DNA of 46,603 bases from NCBI GenBank assembly GCA_003151795.1, contig PLYL01000016.1, positions 1-46,603 on the forward strand. The letters run 5' to 3'. This DNA is from Candidatus Yanofskyibacteriota bacterium (GTDB lineage: Bacteria; Patescibacteriota; Minisyncoccia; 2-02-FULL-40-12; GWA2-44-9). The notes beneath the pieces were generated by a model. It made no database searches. It had not been told where the DNA came from and saw nothing but the letters and a program-made list of their open reading frames with translations. Below are positions 1 to 8,248 of this stretch, in pieces. How positions within the stretch are numbered: position 1 is the stretch's first letter; each line of letters starts with the position of its first letter. A program made the position numbers and the translations under genes.

Positions 1-33
1 TTACCGATGTATCTCATCTTCTGCAGTGACAGT

Positions 34-65
34 GTCACCACTCATGTCACCAAAAATGTCACCAC
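34..65. repeat. Three GTCACCA repeats
   Basis: GTCACCA occurs three times at 34-40, 46-52 and 59-65, just downstream of yraN. The same hexamer forms a larger cluster at 4074-4212. This is seen directly; the function is unknown. Confidence 0.6.
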
Positions 66-80
66 TATAATAGCCTAAAA

Positions 81-100
81 CCTGCCTGCCGGCAGGCAGG
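81..100. repeat. 20-bp perfect palindrome (LPAGRQ type)
   Basis: CCTGCCTGCCGGCAGGCAGG is a perfect palindrome just after the yraN stop codon. An identical copy lies at 776-795. Translated copies of such sequences give LPAGRQ or PACRQAG peptides. This is one of several short palindrome types dispersed in this window. Confidence 0.8.
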
Positions 101-109
101 TATAGCTTT

Positions 110-481
110 TTAATCGATATTTTTATAGTGCCTGATTTTAGCCACGCCCCGCTCTTTGACGAATGACACCGAAACGACATCCATCTGCCAGGGCTGGTCG
201 GCGGGATAGTGGTAATCCGAGAGATAAGTCCGGGCGATGCGCGCCATGCGATGGCGCTTGTCGGCGTTGACCCGAAGTTCGGGCTCAAAACCGGGAATGT
301 CTTTTTTGCTGGCTTTAACTTCGACGAAAATAACTATTTCCTCTTTTTCGGCAATGACATCGATTTCACCCCAGGGCTTGCGGTAGTTGTGGCCCAGAAT
401 TTTATATTTTTTGGACTTTAAATATTCCGTCGCATAATGCTCGGCAAAAAATCCCAATTCGCTTGTTCCGTGACTGGTCAT
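110..481 (-). CDS. yraN: YraN/UPF0102 family endonuclease-like protein
   Basis: The 123-aa protein matches the usual length of the UPF0102 family. The family has a PD-(D/E)XK nuclease-like fold, and the motif is visible as WGEIDVIA followed by IFVEVKAS, giving the acidic residues and the E-x-K pair. The cellular role of the family is not settled; a link to DNA repair or recombination is usually assumed. The ATG at 481 is the natural start because the family motif GxxGEx2A is preserved as GTSELGFFAEHYA. The start codon directly abuts one arm of a long inverted repeat (482-501 with 601-620), so the leader may be strongly structured. Confidence in the family is high; the function is inferred. 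Confidence 0.88.
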   Translation of the reverse strand: MTSHGTSELGFFAEHYATEYLKSKKYKILGHNYRKPWGEIDVIAEKEEIVIFVEVKASKKDIPGFEPELRVNADKRHRMARIARTYLSDYHYPADQPWQMDVVSVSFVKERGVAKIRHYKNID

Positions 482-620
482 CCAGGTAGTAGAAATCCGA
501 CATCCGCCTCAGATTGTATCCGAAGGCAATGAATATCGAAATAATAATATTAAAAACAATAAACTATATATTACTAATATACGGCGGTTGATACAATCCG
601 GTCGGATTTTCACTACCTGG
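482..620. repeat. Imperfect inverted repeat upstream of yraN
   Basis: Arms CCAGGTAGTAGAAATCCGAC (482-501) and GTCGGATTTTCACTACCTGG (601-620) pair over 20 bp with two mismatches. A shorter inner pair, ATTGTATC with GATACAAT, is also present. The left arm ends exactly at the yraN ATG. The rest of the 482-706 gap holds no gene I can support. Confidence 0.7.
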
Positions 621-775
621 CCATTGTGGATAGACGGGATTGCCACCATCGGTCAATTATGATACCTTCGGTGTACGTTCTCGCAGGAGGATTTTTCCGT
701 CTCTAGGCCTATTTTAGCCCCAATCTAATTAAGACTACTCCCGCAAAAATAGTTCGCCGAGTTCAATCAGCTCTT

Positions 776-795
776 CCTGCCTGCCGGCAGGCAGG
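776..795. repeat. 20-bp perfect palindrome, second LPAGRQ-type copy
   Basis: This copy is identical to the palindrome at 81-100. It sits inside the upstream extension of the LysM-CHAP reading frame and would be read there as LPACRQAG. Confidence 0.8.
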
Positions 796-931
796 TCGGC
801 TTTTTTGGTCTCGTTTTGAGCATGTTTTTAAGTCAGAAAGAGTCGGCCTCACAGCCACTCTGGGAATCGTTTTAATACTCATAATCATTAAAGGGCCCGG
901 TGTTGGCCAACCAGGAATCGTCGGCAATGTT

Positions 932-1816
932 GTGCGGCATTATACCGAAGAAACGTCAGCTTCTATCATCCCGGTTGCGACAAACCTTCAGCTGGCCGAT
1001 ATCAGCAGTCTTATGGGAACCGCCGGCTCGATCCCCATTCAACAAGACCAAGGAGGAGATTCGAGGCAGGGTACCCAGCCAAGCACCTACACAATCCAGG
1101 ACAAGGACAGTACTATCCAAGCCATTGATTCGGTCTCAACGGATTATCTTGACAGCTTTAAAGCCGATCAGGTCGTCCAATATACCGTTCAGTCAGGCGA
1201 CAGTATCGGTTCCATCGCCTCCGATTTCGGGGTCAGCGTCAACACTGTCATTTGGGCTAATAATCTAAAGAATCCAGACATCCTTAGTCTTGGCGAGGTG
1301 CTCAAAATCCCCCCGGTAACGGGTATCATCCACACCGTTCAAAATGGGGACACGGTTGCATCGATTGCCAAGAAATATAAAGCTGATTCTGGCAAAATCC
1401 TGTCTTTCAATGACTTAACGGATAATCAAGCTCTGCAAACTGGAAATGAGCTGATGGTGCCTAATGGGGAACTGTCCGGCCCTATCCCTTCCGTTAAATT
1501 AGCCAATAAAGGCTCTAGGGGTTCTGGAATTTATGTATCAGTCGGAGATGGCCAATGCGTGCCATTTGTGCAGGCCCACGGATTTTCCAATTTGCACGGA
1601 AATGCGTATCAATGGGCTGAATATATCAATTCCAAAGCCCCTGTAATCGGCGGAGTGGCAGTACTCAAGGGTGGGCGATATGGCCATGTCGCCTTAATTA
1701 CCGCGATTAAGCCTGACAGTGTCCAAGTGGTGGAACAAAACTATTACGGTGCTTACATTATAGACCACCGTGAAATTTCCTTAAACGATAGATCTATCGT
1801 CGGGTTCATTCAGTAG
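932..1816 (+). CDS. LysM-CHAP cell-wall hydrolase/amidase-like protein
   Basis: Two LysM repeats are visible (VQYTVQSGDSIGSIASDFGV and IHTVQNGDTVASIAKKYKA), followed by a C-terminal CHAP-type domain with the conserved segment GQCVPFVQ and a later GHVALI, giving the Cys and His of a papain-like peptidoglycan amidase or endopeptidase. It probably binds and trims peptidoglycan outside the cell. The GTG at 932 is only the track start. The same frame stays open back to 707 and encodes a hydrophobic stretch, TATLGIVLILIIIKG, that would be an N-terminal anchor. There is no ATG, GTG or TTG in that extension; an ATT at 728 is the best candidate. The palindrome at 776-795 falls in this part. Domain assignment is firm; the start is not. 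Confidence 0.82.
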   Translation: MRHYTEETSASIIPVATNLQLADISSLMGTAGSIPIQQDQGGDSRQGTQPSTYTIQDKDSTIQAIDSVSTDYLDSFKADQVVQYTVQSGDSIGSIASDFGVSVNTVIWANNLKNPDILSLGEVLKIPPVTGIIHTVQNGDTVASIAKKYKADSGKILSFNDLTDNQALQTGNELMVPNGELSGPIPSVKLANKGSRGSGIYVSVGDGQCVPFVQAHGFSNLHGNAYQWAEYINSKAPVIGGVAVLKGGRYGHVALITAIKPDSVQVVEQNYYGAYIIDHREISLNDRSIVGFIQ

Positions 1817-1874
1817 GAAGACAAACTCTGCTCTTCGGGCCAAATCTTCAGTTTCGAATGAAACTACCGAGACT

Positions 1875-3413
1875 TTAATTACCTTCGCCCATTAACTTTT
1901 CATTAATTTTTAAGCTGATTGCCTCCGCGACATGATTGGGTTTAATAAGGTCTGATTGTTCTAAATCGGCAATGGTCCGCCCGAGCTTCTTAATTTTGTG
2001 ATAGGCCCGCAGAGATAGCGACTTGGTCGCGACCGCGTTCTGGAGAAGTTTTTCCGCTTCCGGCTCTAACACGCACCACTTATCGATATTTCGGTAGGAA
2101 ATCTCGGCATTAGTGAATATCTTTGAATTTTTAAATCTCGCCAGCTGGATCGCCCGGGCCGTGGTTACTTTTCCCCTGATTTCATTAAACTTTTTGACGG
2201 GCATTGGTTCCTGGGCGGTGGCGGCGGTTTCCCTCGGAACGTTGATTTGGATATCAATCCGATCCAAGAGGGGACCGGAGATTTTCTTTTTGTAACGAAT
2301 GACGTTCATGGGCGAACAAATACAGTTGGCTTTTGGTTCGCCGTAATTACCGCAGGGACAAGGATTCATGGCTCCAACCAGCGTGAATTTGGCGGGCAAT
2401 CGGATTGATCCAGCGGCTCGGGAAACTGTGATTAGACCTTCTTCGAGCGGTTCGCGCAGGCTTTCCAAAACATGGCGGGGAAATTCGGGTAATTCATCGA
2501 GAAACAAGATTCCGCGATGAGCCAGGCTAATCTCGCCGGGTTTAGGATTAGCCCCGCCCCCAACCATCGCTGGCGCGGAAGTAGTATGGTGCGGACTGCG
2601 AAACGGCCGGTCCGCCATGAGCGATGAGCCATTGACCAGGCCCATTGAGCTGTAGATGCGGGTTACTTCGATGGCTTCCGGAAATGAAAGATTAGGCATT
2701 AAATCTACCAAAGCCTTGGCCAGTAGAGTTTTCCCGGAACCGGGCGGACCGCTCATGAGAATGTTGTGCCCGCCGGCCGCCGCCACCGTGAGCGCCCGTT
2801 TGGCCGTTTCCTGGCCTTTAATGAGGCGGAATGCTTCACCATCGTCTTCGGAAACAACAGCCGTGGAAGCTTTGTATTTGGTCGGCTTTAAAGGTTTCAT
2901 GCCGCTAAGATGGTCGATCAGCTCGGTGATACTGCCGACGCCAAAAACATTCAGCCCTTCGATAACTGAAGCCTCGCCGGCATTGGCAATGGGTACGATA
3001 ATTTCTTTAAAACCTAGATTTTTAGCCAATATCGAGGCCGAGAGAACGCCATTGACCGGCTTGATGGCTCCGTTCAAAGACAATTCGCCCAAGAATATTT
3101 TATCGCCGGTATCAAATTTTACTTGTTCGGTTTCCAAGAGATACCCAACCGCGATGGGGAGGTCGTAGGCGGGACCTTCTTTGCGGATATCGGCCGGCGC
3201 GAGATTGATGATAATCTTCTTGTGTTTCGCGCTGGGCGGAATAAGGGCATTCGAGCGAATAGCCGAGGCGATTCTTTCTTTAGACTCTTGGACGGCCTTA
3301 TCCGGCAGGCCGACAATATTAAAAGCGTGCAAACCGGGGGTTGAATCAACTTCAACTTCAATTAATTGCGCGTCGATACCGCTGATTGAAGCCGAGAAGA
3401 GGCGAACAGACAT
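1875..3413 (-). CDS. comM: ComM/YifB family Mg-chelatase-like AAA+ ATPase
   Basis: The 512-aa protein has full family length (E. coli YifB is about 506). It has an N-terminal S5/Lon-like domain, then an AAA+ core with Walker A GPPGSGKT near residue 220 and Walker B ILFLDELPEF, a Cys cluster (CPCGNYGEPKANCICS), and the Mg-chelatase C-terminal domain. ComM proteins are hexameric helicases that promote branch migration while transformed DNA is integrated. Together with the pilus operon and comF in this window it supports a competence role. It lies 12 bp downstream of the DksA-like gene on the same strand and probably shares its transcript. Confidence 0.93.
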   Translation of the reverse strand: MSVRLFSASISGIDAQLIEVEVDSTPGLHAFNIVGLPDKAVQESKERIASAIRSNALIPPSAKHKKIIINLAPADIRKEGPAYDLPIAVGYLLETEQVKFDTGDKIFLGELSLNGAIKPVNGVLSASILAKNLGFKEIIVPIANAGEASVIEGLNVFGVGSITELIDHLSGMKPLKPTKYKASTAVVSEDDGEAFRLIKGQETAKRALTVAAAGGHNILMSGPPGSGKTLLAKALVDLMPNLSFPEAIEVTRIYSSMGLVNGSSLMADRPFRSPHHTTSAPAMVGGGANPKPGEISLAHRGILFLDELPEFPRHVLESLREPLEEGLITVSRAAGSIRLPAKFTLVGAMNPCPCGNYGEPKANCICSPMNVIRYKKKISGPLLDRIDIQINVPRETAATAQEPMPVKKFNEIRGKVTTARAIQLARFKNSKIFTNAEISYRNIDKWCVLEPEAEKLLQNAVATKSLSLRAYHKIKKLGRTIADLEQSDLIKPNHVAEAISLKINEKLMGEGN

Positions 3414-3425
3414 GATAATTATTTA

Positions 3426-3782
3426 TTACTCGGCATGAGCCACGCAATAGGGCGTCGCGGGAAGAGCTTCGAGGCGATGGGCGGGGATTTCTACGCCGCA
3501 CTTCTCACAAACGCCGTAGCGGCCCGTTTTGAGCTTCTCTTGAGCTTTTAAAATCGCCTCGAGATGATGTTTAAGCTCCTGTTCAAGGGCCGTGTTGGTT
3601 TCGGTGAGGGTGGCCTCCCGAGCAATGTCATCTTCGCGGACATCGCCCTCATAGTCGGCTGGCTTGGGCTGGAATCCGCCCGAGGCCGGATCTTTAATCG
3701 CTACTTCACCCAGCTCTTTGCGAATCAGAGCTTCTTCTTCTGATAATAAGCGGGTTAGTTTTTCTAGATCTTGGGGGGTCAT
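3426..3782 (-). CDS. TraR/DksA-type C4 zinc-finger protein
   Basis: The 118-aa protein has an N-terminal coiled-coil-forming segment (LEKLTRLLSEEEALIRKEL) and a C-terminal four-cysteine-like finger, CEKCGVEIPAHRLEALPATP, then YCVAH. This is the architecture of the DksA/TraR family, which enters the RNA polymerase secondary channel and adjusts promoter response, often with ppGpp. The fourth ligand position reads CVAH rather than CxxC, so zinc binding may use a histidine or be weakened. The start MTPQDLEKL fits the family. It sits directly upstream of comM on the same strand. Confidence 0.85.
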   Translation of the reverse strand: MTPQDLEKLTRLLSEEEALIRKELGEVAIKDPASGGFQPKPADYEGDVREDDIAREATLTETNTALEQELKHHLEAILKAQEKLKTGRYGVCEKCGVEIPAHRLEALPATPYCVAHAE

Positions 3783-3820
3783 ATAAAGTTCATAGTATTC
3801 CTATATATAAAAAATGCAAA

Positions 3821-3973
3821 CCCAGTAATACTACCGCGACAAGTTATTCGTAGAAACGAATGACCAAGCTGTAAGCAAGTCGCGGAAGATATACTGGGCA
3901 AATAAATGAGGAACAAAAGAAGGCGCAGATAGTCGCTTTTAAGATATAATTGCGAGTGTGACACTGCGCCTTC
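3821..3973. repeat. Two imperfect/perfect inverted repeats in a 500-bp gap
   Basis: CCCAGTAATACTACCGCGAC (3821-3840) pairs with GTCGCGGAAGATATACTGGG (3879-3898) over 16 of 20 positions. A second pair is GAAGGCGCAG (3919-3928) with CTGCGCCTTC (3964-3973). The ORFs drawn across this stretch (3779-3964, 3958-4167) show no family signal, and I treat the gap as non-coding. Confidence 0.55.
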
Positions 3974-4073
3974 GAAACCAAGTTTGCCAGCAGTCCATAA
4001 TTGTTATCAAACCGCTAGCCGATATAAAAGAACGATACTGCAACTTGCCCTTACTCATCCAGTATAGGGCCAT

Positions 4074-4212
4074 GGTGACAGTGGTGTCAATGTTGATAAG
4101 TGTCACCATGATGTCACCATGTCACCACATCAATATATTGGCTCTATATAACTACTTTCAGTGGTGACAGGAGGTGACACGGTGTATGTCACCACGTCAC
4201 CAAAATGTCACC
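4074..4212. repeat. Dense GTCACC/GGTGAC repeat cluster
   Basis: At least nine copies of GTCACC or its complement occur here, for example at 4074, 4102, 4113, 4121, 4163, 4173, 4188, 4196 and 4207, in both orientations with 8-11 bp steps in places. A DnaA-box-like TTGTCCACA follows at about 4223. It looks like a multi-site protein-binding region; the binding protein is unknown. Confidence 0.6.
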
Positions 4213-4230
4213 TAACAACAGGTTGTCCAC

Positions 4231-4259
4231 AATGACACCCGCATAATGCGGGTGTCATT
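4231..4259. terminator. Hairpin, likely terminator of the 4286-5677 gene
   Basis: AATGACACCCGCA pairs perfectly with TGCGGGTGTCATT (13 bp) around a 3-nt loop. It lies just past the stop of the minus-strand gene. The T-tract is weak, so the terminator call is inferred from position and stem strength. Confidence 0.55.
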
Positions 4260-4285
4260 TAATAAAATAGATTTTGGCGGGCTAA

Positions 4286-5677
4286 TTATAAGTTGCCTGG
4301 GACCAAGAAAGTATCAATCGTGGCAAACATGGCTTCCCGAGAACCGGCAATGACCAGATATGTTTTACTGTTGTACTGTACGAGGGCATAGTCGATGGAA
4401 TGATCAGGATAAGGGAAGTTCTTAAATCTCACCGATACGCCCCTGTAGTTAGTCGCCAGGAATGAGCTGGTATTTTTAGCCGGCGCGATTGCCATGACGC
4501 CCGATAAATTCGCGCTCATCGTCGGTTCCCAGCCTTGAAGAATACTGGCGGAGGAACTGGCTACTTCACTGACCATCACCAGCCGAGAGCCCGGAGCGAC
4601 ATTAGTGACCGGCCGGCCTTTAGTATCAAAAGATTCTTTTTGGCCATATAGCAGGAACTTGTAATTCTGGCCGAGTGCCGTTTGGAGAGCGGGCGGATAC
4701 GCTACTATAAAACGATTGAGAAAACCGGAAATTGTCAGGATCTGGGCGCTGGCCGAAGCCCCGCCACTTGCGACATCGATTACTGTCAAAGTTCCTTGAG
4801 TTATATTGGGCTGGGCACTGATAGCGTTGCTGAACGCGACAGTTGGGTCGCCCGATGAGGGAAGCACAATCGCCCCGCCATGGGTCGTGAATATTGTCGA
4901 TAAGACGTCGGGATTGGGCGTGGCCGTTGGGCGAGGAGTGAAGGTCGCCACCGGAGATTCCACGGCGACTGGGCTCGAACCTTGAATCATAAAGTACCAA
5001 TAGAGTACCCCGAGGAGCACCACCGCGACGGCAATCCCGGCAAAAAGAAGATTCCTTGAACCGGCCGGCTTGGCCTCGGCGGGCGGAACATAGAACTGAT
5101 TTTTCTGGTCTAGCTTCGTTTCGGGCGTTTTGGCGGCTGAAGGCATCGAGGGCATTATCGGGCGAGGAATCGGCGCGGATGTTGGAACCTTTGGCGCTTG
5201 CTGGTTTGGAGAGGATGGCAATGGGGCGGATTTAACAGCGGAAGGCAAGCTGGTCGTGGACATTGGCTTCGATGGGGCCGGTACCGGAGCCGCGGGCACC
5301 GCCGGCTTAGCCGGCACGGGAGTATTGTCGATTTTCCTAGGAATATTAACGCCTTGGGGCTGTTGGCCGGCTTTTAGCTTAGCCAAATCATCGCTCATCG
5401 TCCGGATAGATGATTGATATTCCTTGGGCACGGACAGAATAACTGGAGAAACCGGCGGGACTGGGGTTGGGGTTGATGTTATTGGCGGCGGAGTCGCGGG
5501 CCGAGGCGGCAGGCTCGGAGCCGAAGACATTGGCGCCGATTGCGACATCGGCTTGGGTGCTGGATTTACAGGTGACGGAGAAGCCGGACTTGGCGCGGAA
5601 CCTTGCGGACGGCTTAATTCTTTGACCAAATCATCGATGTTAGTTTGAGGAGCTGACGAATTTGGGCTATCGGCCAT
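4286..5677 (-). CDS. Proline-rich single-pass membrane protein, unknown function
   Basis: The 463-aa protein has three visible parts. Residues 1-200 are a Pro/Ala/Ser-rich low-complexity region, so likely disordered and cytoplasmic. A single transmembrane segment near 208-230 reads NLLFAGIAVAVVLLGVLYW. After a second Pro/Thr linker comes an extracytoplasmic domain of about 200 residues, ending DTFLVPGNL. No family is recognised. The outer domain has alternating hydrophobic strands and could be a small alpha/beta fold. A promoter-like pair (TTGCAC, 17 bp, TAATAA) lies 16-44 bp upstream, which would give a very short leader. It is bounded by hairpins at 4231-4259 and 5737-5776, so it appears to be its own transcription unit. 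Confidence 0.75.
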   Translation of the reverse strand: MADSPNSSAPQTNIDDLVKELSRPQGSAPSPASPSPVNPAPKPMSQSAPMSSAPSLPPRPATPPPITSTPTPVPPVSPVILSVPKEYQSSIRTMSDDLAKLKAGQQPQGVNIPRKIDNTPVPAKPAVPAAPVPAPSKPMSTTSLPSAVKSAPLPSSPNQQAPKVPTSAPIPRPIMPSMPSAAKTPETKLDQKNQFYVPPAEAKPAGSRNLLFAGIAVAVVLLGVLYWYFMIQGSSPVAVESPVATFTPRPTATPNPDVLSTIFTTHGGAIVLPSSGDPTVAFSNAISAQPNITQGTLTVIDVASGGASASAQILTISGFLNRFIVAYPPALQTALGQNYKFLLYGQKESFDTKGRPVTNVAPGSRLVMVSEVASSSASILQGWEPTMSANLSGVMAIAPAKNTSSFLATNYRGVSVRFKNFPYPDHSIDYALVQYNSKTYLVIAGSREAMFATIDTFLVPGNL

Positions 5678-5692
5678 AAATAAGAGATTAGA

Positions 5693-5721
5693 TTATTAAT
5701 TTAAGTCTATCACAAGTGCAA
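5693..5721 (-). promoter_or_regulatory. Candidate promoter of the proline-rich membrane protein
   Basis: On the minus strand TTGCAC (-35) and TAATAA (-10) are 17 bp apart, and the gene starts about 15 bp downstream of the -10 box. The fit is moderate. Confidence 0.4.
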
Positions 5722-5736
5722 ATTATTTTATGCACA

Positions 5737-5776
5737 GAAATTAAAGAACCGCCTTCTGATGCGGTTCTTTAATTTC
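5737..5776 (-). terminator. pnp terminator hairpin
   Basis: GAAATTAAAGAACCGC (5737-5752) pairs perfectly with GCGGTTCTTTAATTTC (5761-5776) over 16 bp around an 8-nt loop. It lies 17 bp past the pnp stop. Confidence 0.75.
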
Positions 5777-5792
5777 TTATAGACCGAACTGA

Positions 5793-7925
5793 CTAGTCTC
5801 TCGGCGGCTTCATCGTCAAATTCAAACGGCCCTGGTCGTCGATTTTTTTCACCCAGACATGAACTTTTTGGCCGTCTTTGACTTTGTCGCCGGGATGATT
5901 GACCCGCTCGTTGGCCATTTCGGAGACGTGGACCAAACCATCGATGCCAGGGAGAATTTCGACGAAGGCGCCGAAGTCCATAATCTTGACGACCGTACCG
6001 TCGAATTCGTCGCCCGGTTCGGGTTCATAGGTAATTTGTTTGATGAGCTTGAGAGCTTTCTCCATGCCTTCGGCCGTAGCGGAAGTGACAAAGACCGAAC
6101 CGTCGTCTTCGATATCGATCTCGGCGCCGGTCTGCTCGATGATGCCGTTGATGTTCTTGCCGCCCGGACCGATTAAGGCGCCAATCTTGGCGGGATTAAT
6201 TTTGACGGTCTGGATGCGCGGGGCATGCGGGGAGAGGTCAGCCCGATGCGTGGCAATCGCAGTCGTGAGGACTTTGAGAATTTCGAGGCGGGCTTTCAAG
6301 GCTTGGACCAAAGTCTCTTCAACAATCTGGGGCGTGATGCCGTCAATCTTTACGTCCATCTGCATCCCCGTCACGCCCGTGGCGGTGCCGGCCACTTTCA
6401 AATCCATGTCGCCATGGTGGTCTTCGGGGCCTTGAATATCCGTCAGGATTTTATATTTTTCGCCTTTGGCATCAATCATGAGACCCATGGCGATACCGGC
6501 GGCCGGGGCCTTAATCGGTACGCCGCCGTCCATGAGAGCCAGAGTTGAACCGCAGACCGAGGCCATCGAGGACGAACCGTTCGAGGACAGAATTTCGGAT
6601 ACCAAACGGATGGTGTACGGGAAATCAGCCCGGTCGGGAATAATCGGTTCCAGGGAACGTTCGGCCAGATAGCCATGGCCGATGTCGCGCCGGCTGGGAC
6701 TGCCGATGCGCTTGACCTCGCCGACGCTGTACGGCGGGAAGCCGTAGTGGTGCATGAACCGCTTCTTAGTCAAATCAATTTCCATCGACTCAAACCATTG
6801 TTCCATCCCCGGCGCGCCAAGGGTGAGAATTGATAACGCTTGAGTCGTCCCGCGATTAAACAAGCCGGAGCCATGCGTGCGAGGCAGTATCGAAGTATCG
6901 GCGGAGAGGGGACGCAACTGGTCCATGGCGCGGCCGTCTGGGCGTTTGCCTTCGTTGAGAATGTTTTTGTGCACGGCGTGGTCGATTTCATCTTCAAAGA
7001 TAATGCCGGCTTCGTCGAGTTTTTTCTTTAACTCCGCGTCGTTATCATGAGCAGACAGATCCTTGAATTCTTCTTTGAGGTAGGCCATCAATTCTTCTTT
7101 GACTTGGCCTAGACCTTCATAGAAAGCCGTTTTTTCTTTGCCTGGAGCGTAGAGTGCAAGCATTAGCTTGGGGCCGGAAAAGTTCTTAACCATGGCCGAC
7201 AACGTCTCGTCGTGGGTGAAGATTTCCAATTCTTTTTTCTTCTTACCTACTTCGTCCGCGATTTTGATTTGAAAATCAATCAAGCCTTTGAGGGCTTCAA
7301 AGCCTGTCTTGATAGCATTGGCCATATCGGCTTCGGACACGATCTTAGCGCCGGCTTCAATCATGTTGATTTTGGTGACGGTACCGGCCACGACAATATC
7401 AAAGTCGCTCGTGGCTCGTTCTTTGTAGGTTGGGTTCAGCACCAACTTTCCTTCCACTCGGCCAATGCGAATTCCGGCCACGGGGCCGGCCCAAGGAATA
7501 TCGGAGATCATCAGCGCCAGCGACGCGCCGAATAAAGCCGGGATGTCCGAATCATTCACGCCGTCGAACGACAATACCGTGGCGATGACTTGGATTTCGT
7601 TGCGGATTTTATTGTTGAAACGAGGCCGAATCGAACGGTCAATCAATCGGCCCGTGAGAATCGCATCTTCGGTCGGACGGCCTTCGCGCTTAATCCATTT
7701 AGAGCCTTTAATTTTTCCCGCGGCGTAGTACTTTTCTTCATACTCAACTTGCAACGGCATGTAGTCCGTAGCCTTGGTGTGAGCCGACATGGTGGCATTA
7801 ACCATGACCGTGGTTTCGCCGTACTGAACGCTGACTGTGCCATTAGCCTGACCGCCGAAACGGCCAATTTCCACCATGAGCGGTTTGCCCGCAAACTCGG
7901 TATTATATTTTTTAACTTCTGCCAT
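5793..7925 (-). CDS. pnp: Polyribonucleotide nucleotidyltransferase (PNPase)
   Basis: The protein (710 aa from the chosen start) has the complete PNPase order: first RNase PH domain, helical linker, second RNase PH domain (FMHHYGFPPYSVGE, then RRDIGHGYLAERSLEPIIP), KH domain with IGPGGKNINGI, and C-terminal S1 domain (VHVSEMANERV). It degrades RNA 3' to 5' phosphorolytically as a trimer. I chose MAEVKKYNTEF at 7925 instead of the track start at 7964, because the extra residues are translated from an inverted-repeat arm. That arm (7926-7943) touches the ATG, and its partner is about 100 nt upstream, so the leader can form a long-loop hairpin. Autoregulation of pnp through a leader hairpin is known in E. 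coli; any such role here is inference. Confidence 0.95.
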   Translation of the reverse strand: MAEVKKYNTEFAGKPLMVEIGRFGGQANGTVSVQYGETTVMVNATMSAHTKATDYMPLQVEYEEKYYAAGKIKGSKWIKREGRPTEDAILTGRLIDRSIRPRFNNKIRNEIQVIATVLSFDGVNDSDIPALFGASLALMISDIPWAGPVAGIRIGRVEGKLVLNPTYKERATSDFDIVVAGTVTKINMIEAGAKIVSEADMANAIKTGFEALKGLIDFQIKIADEVGKKKKELEIFTHDETLSAMVKNFSGPKLMLALYAPGKEKTAFYEGLGQVKEELMAYLKEEFKDLSAHDNDAELKKKLDEAGIIFEDEIDHAVHKNILNEGKRPDGRAMDQLRPLSADTSILPRTHGSGLFNRGTTQALSILTLGAPGMEQWFESMEIDLTKKRFMHHYGFPPYSVGEVKRIGSPSRRDIGHGYLAERSLEPIIPDRADFPYTIRLVSEILSSNGSSSMASVCGSTLALMDGGVPIKAPAAGIAMGLMIDAKGEKYKILTDIQGPEDHHGDMDLKVAGTATGVTGMQMDVKIDGITPQIVEETLVQALKARLEILKVLTTAIATHRADLSPHAPRIQTVKINPAKIGALIGPGGKNINGIIEQTGAEIDIEDDGSVFVTSATAEGMEKALKLIKQITYEPEPGDEFDGTVVKIMDFGAFVEILPGIDGLVHVSEMANERVNHPGDKVKDGQKVHVWVKKIDDQGRLNLTMKPPRD

Positions 7926-8061
7926 CCCGCACATAACGAGCATATGGCTTGGCTGTCTCGACACTCATCGTCTAGGACAATAGAGTGCGCCATAAAAACC
8001 CGCCTATTAATTATTGAGTTAATCGCCCGCCATTCAGAGACTAATGCTCGTTATGTGCGGG
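7926..8061. repeat. Long-loop hairpin element, CCCGCACATAAC family, copy 1
   Basis: CCCGCACATAACGAGCAT (7926-7943) pairs perfectly with ATGCTCGTTATGTGCGGG (8044-8061). The outer 12 bases are shared with the elements at 28538 and 35382, while the inner six differ. It occupies the pnp leader. The remaining gap up to 8248 shows no gene. Confidence 0.85.
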
Positions 8062-8204
8062 ACCGACAAAGAGAGAAGAAGCAATACTGGCCGCAGACCT
8101 CGACTATCGAGAACTATGGCCAAAATTGAGCCCCATTCGTTTTGCTTTGCGCTTCCTTGTGGGTTGTTAATTAACTTGCAGTGACTATACCATTCATGGC
8201 CTTT

Positions 8205-8237
8205 AAAAACAATGAGCGCCCGCGAGAGTTGCGCTCA
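8205..8237 (-). terminator. Intrinsic terminator of the 8249-8779 gene
   Basis: On the minus strand TGAGCGC pairs with GCGCTCA around an 11-nt loop, followed by TTGTTTTTAAA. This is a standard stem plus T-tract just downstream of the stop. Confidence 0.7.
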
Positions 8238-8248
8238 TCGCGGGCGAG

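Noticed and set aside
1-288. 95-aa minus-strand ORF over yraN
   Set aside because: It is an alternative frame of yraN plus the GTCACCA repeats and the palindrome.
3958-4167. 69-aa ORF in the repeat cluster
   Set aside because: It is translated from GTCACC repeats and has no supporting start signal or family.
4074-4260. Chromosomal replication origin
   Set aside because: There is only one DnaA-like box and no dnaA, dnaN or parAB nearby. Repeats alone are not enough.
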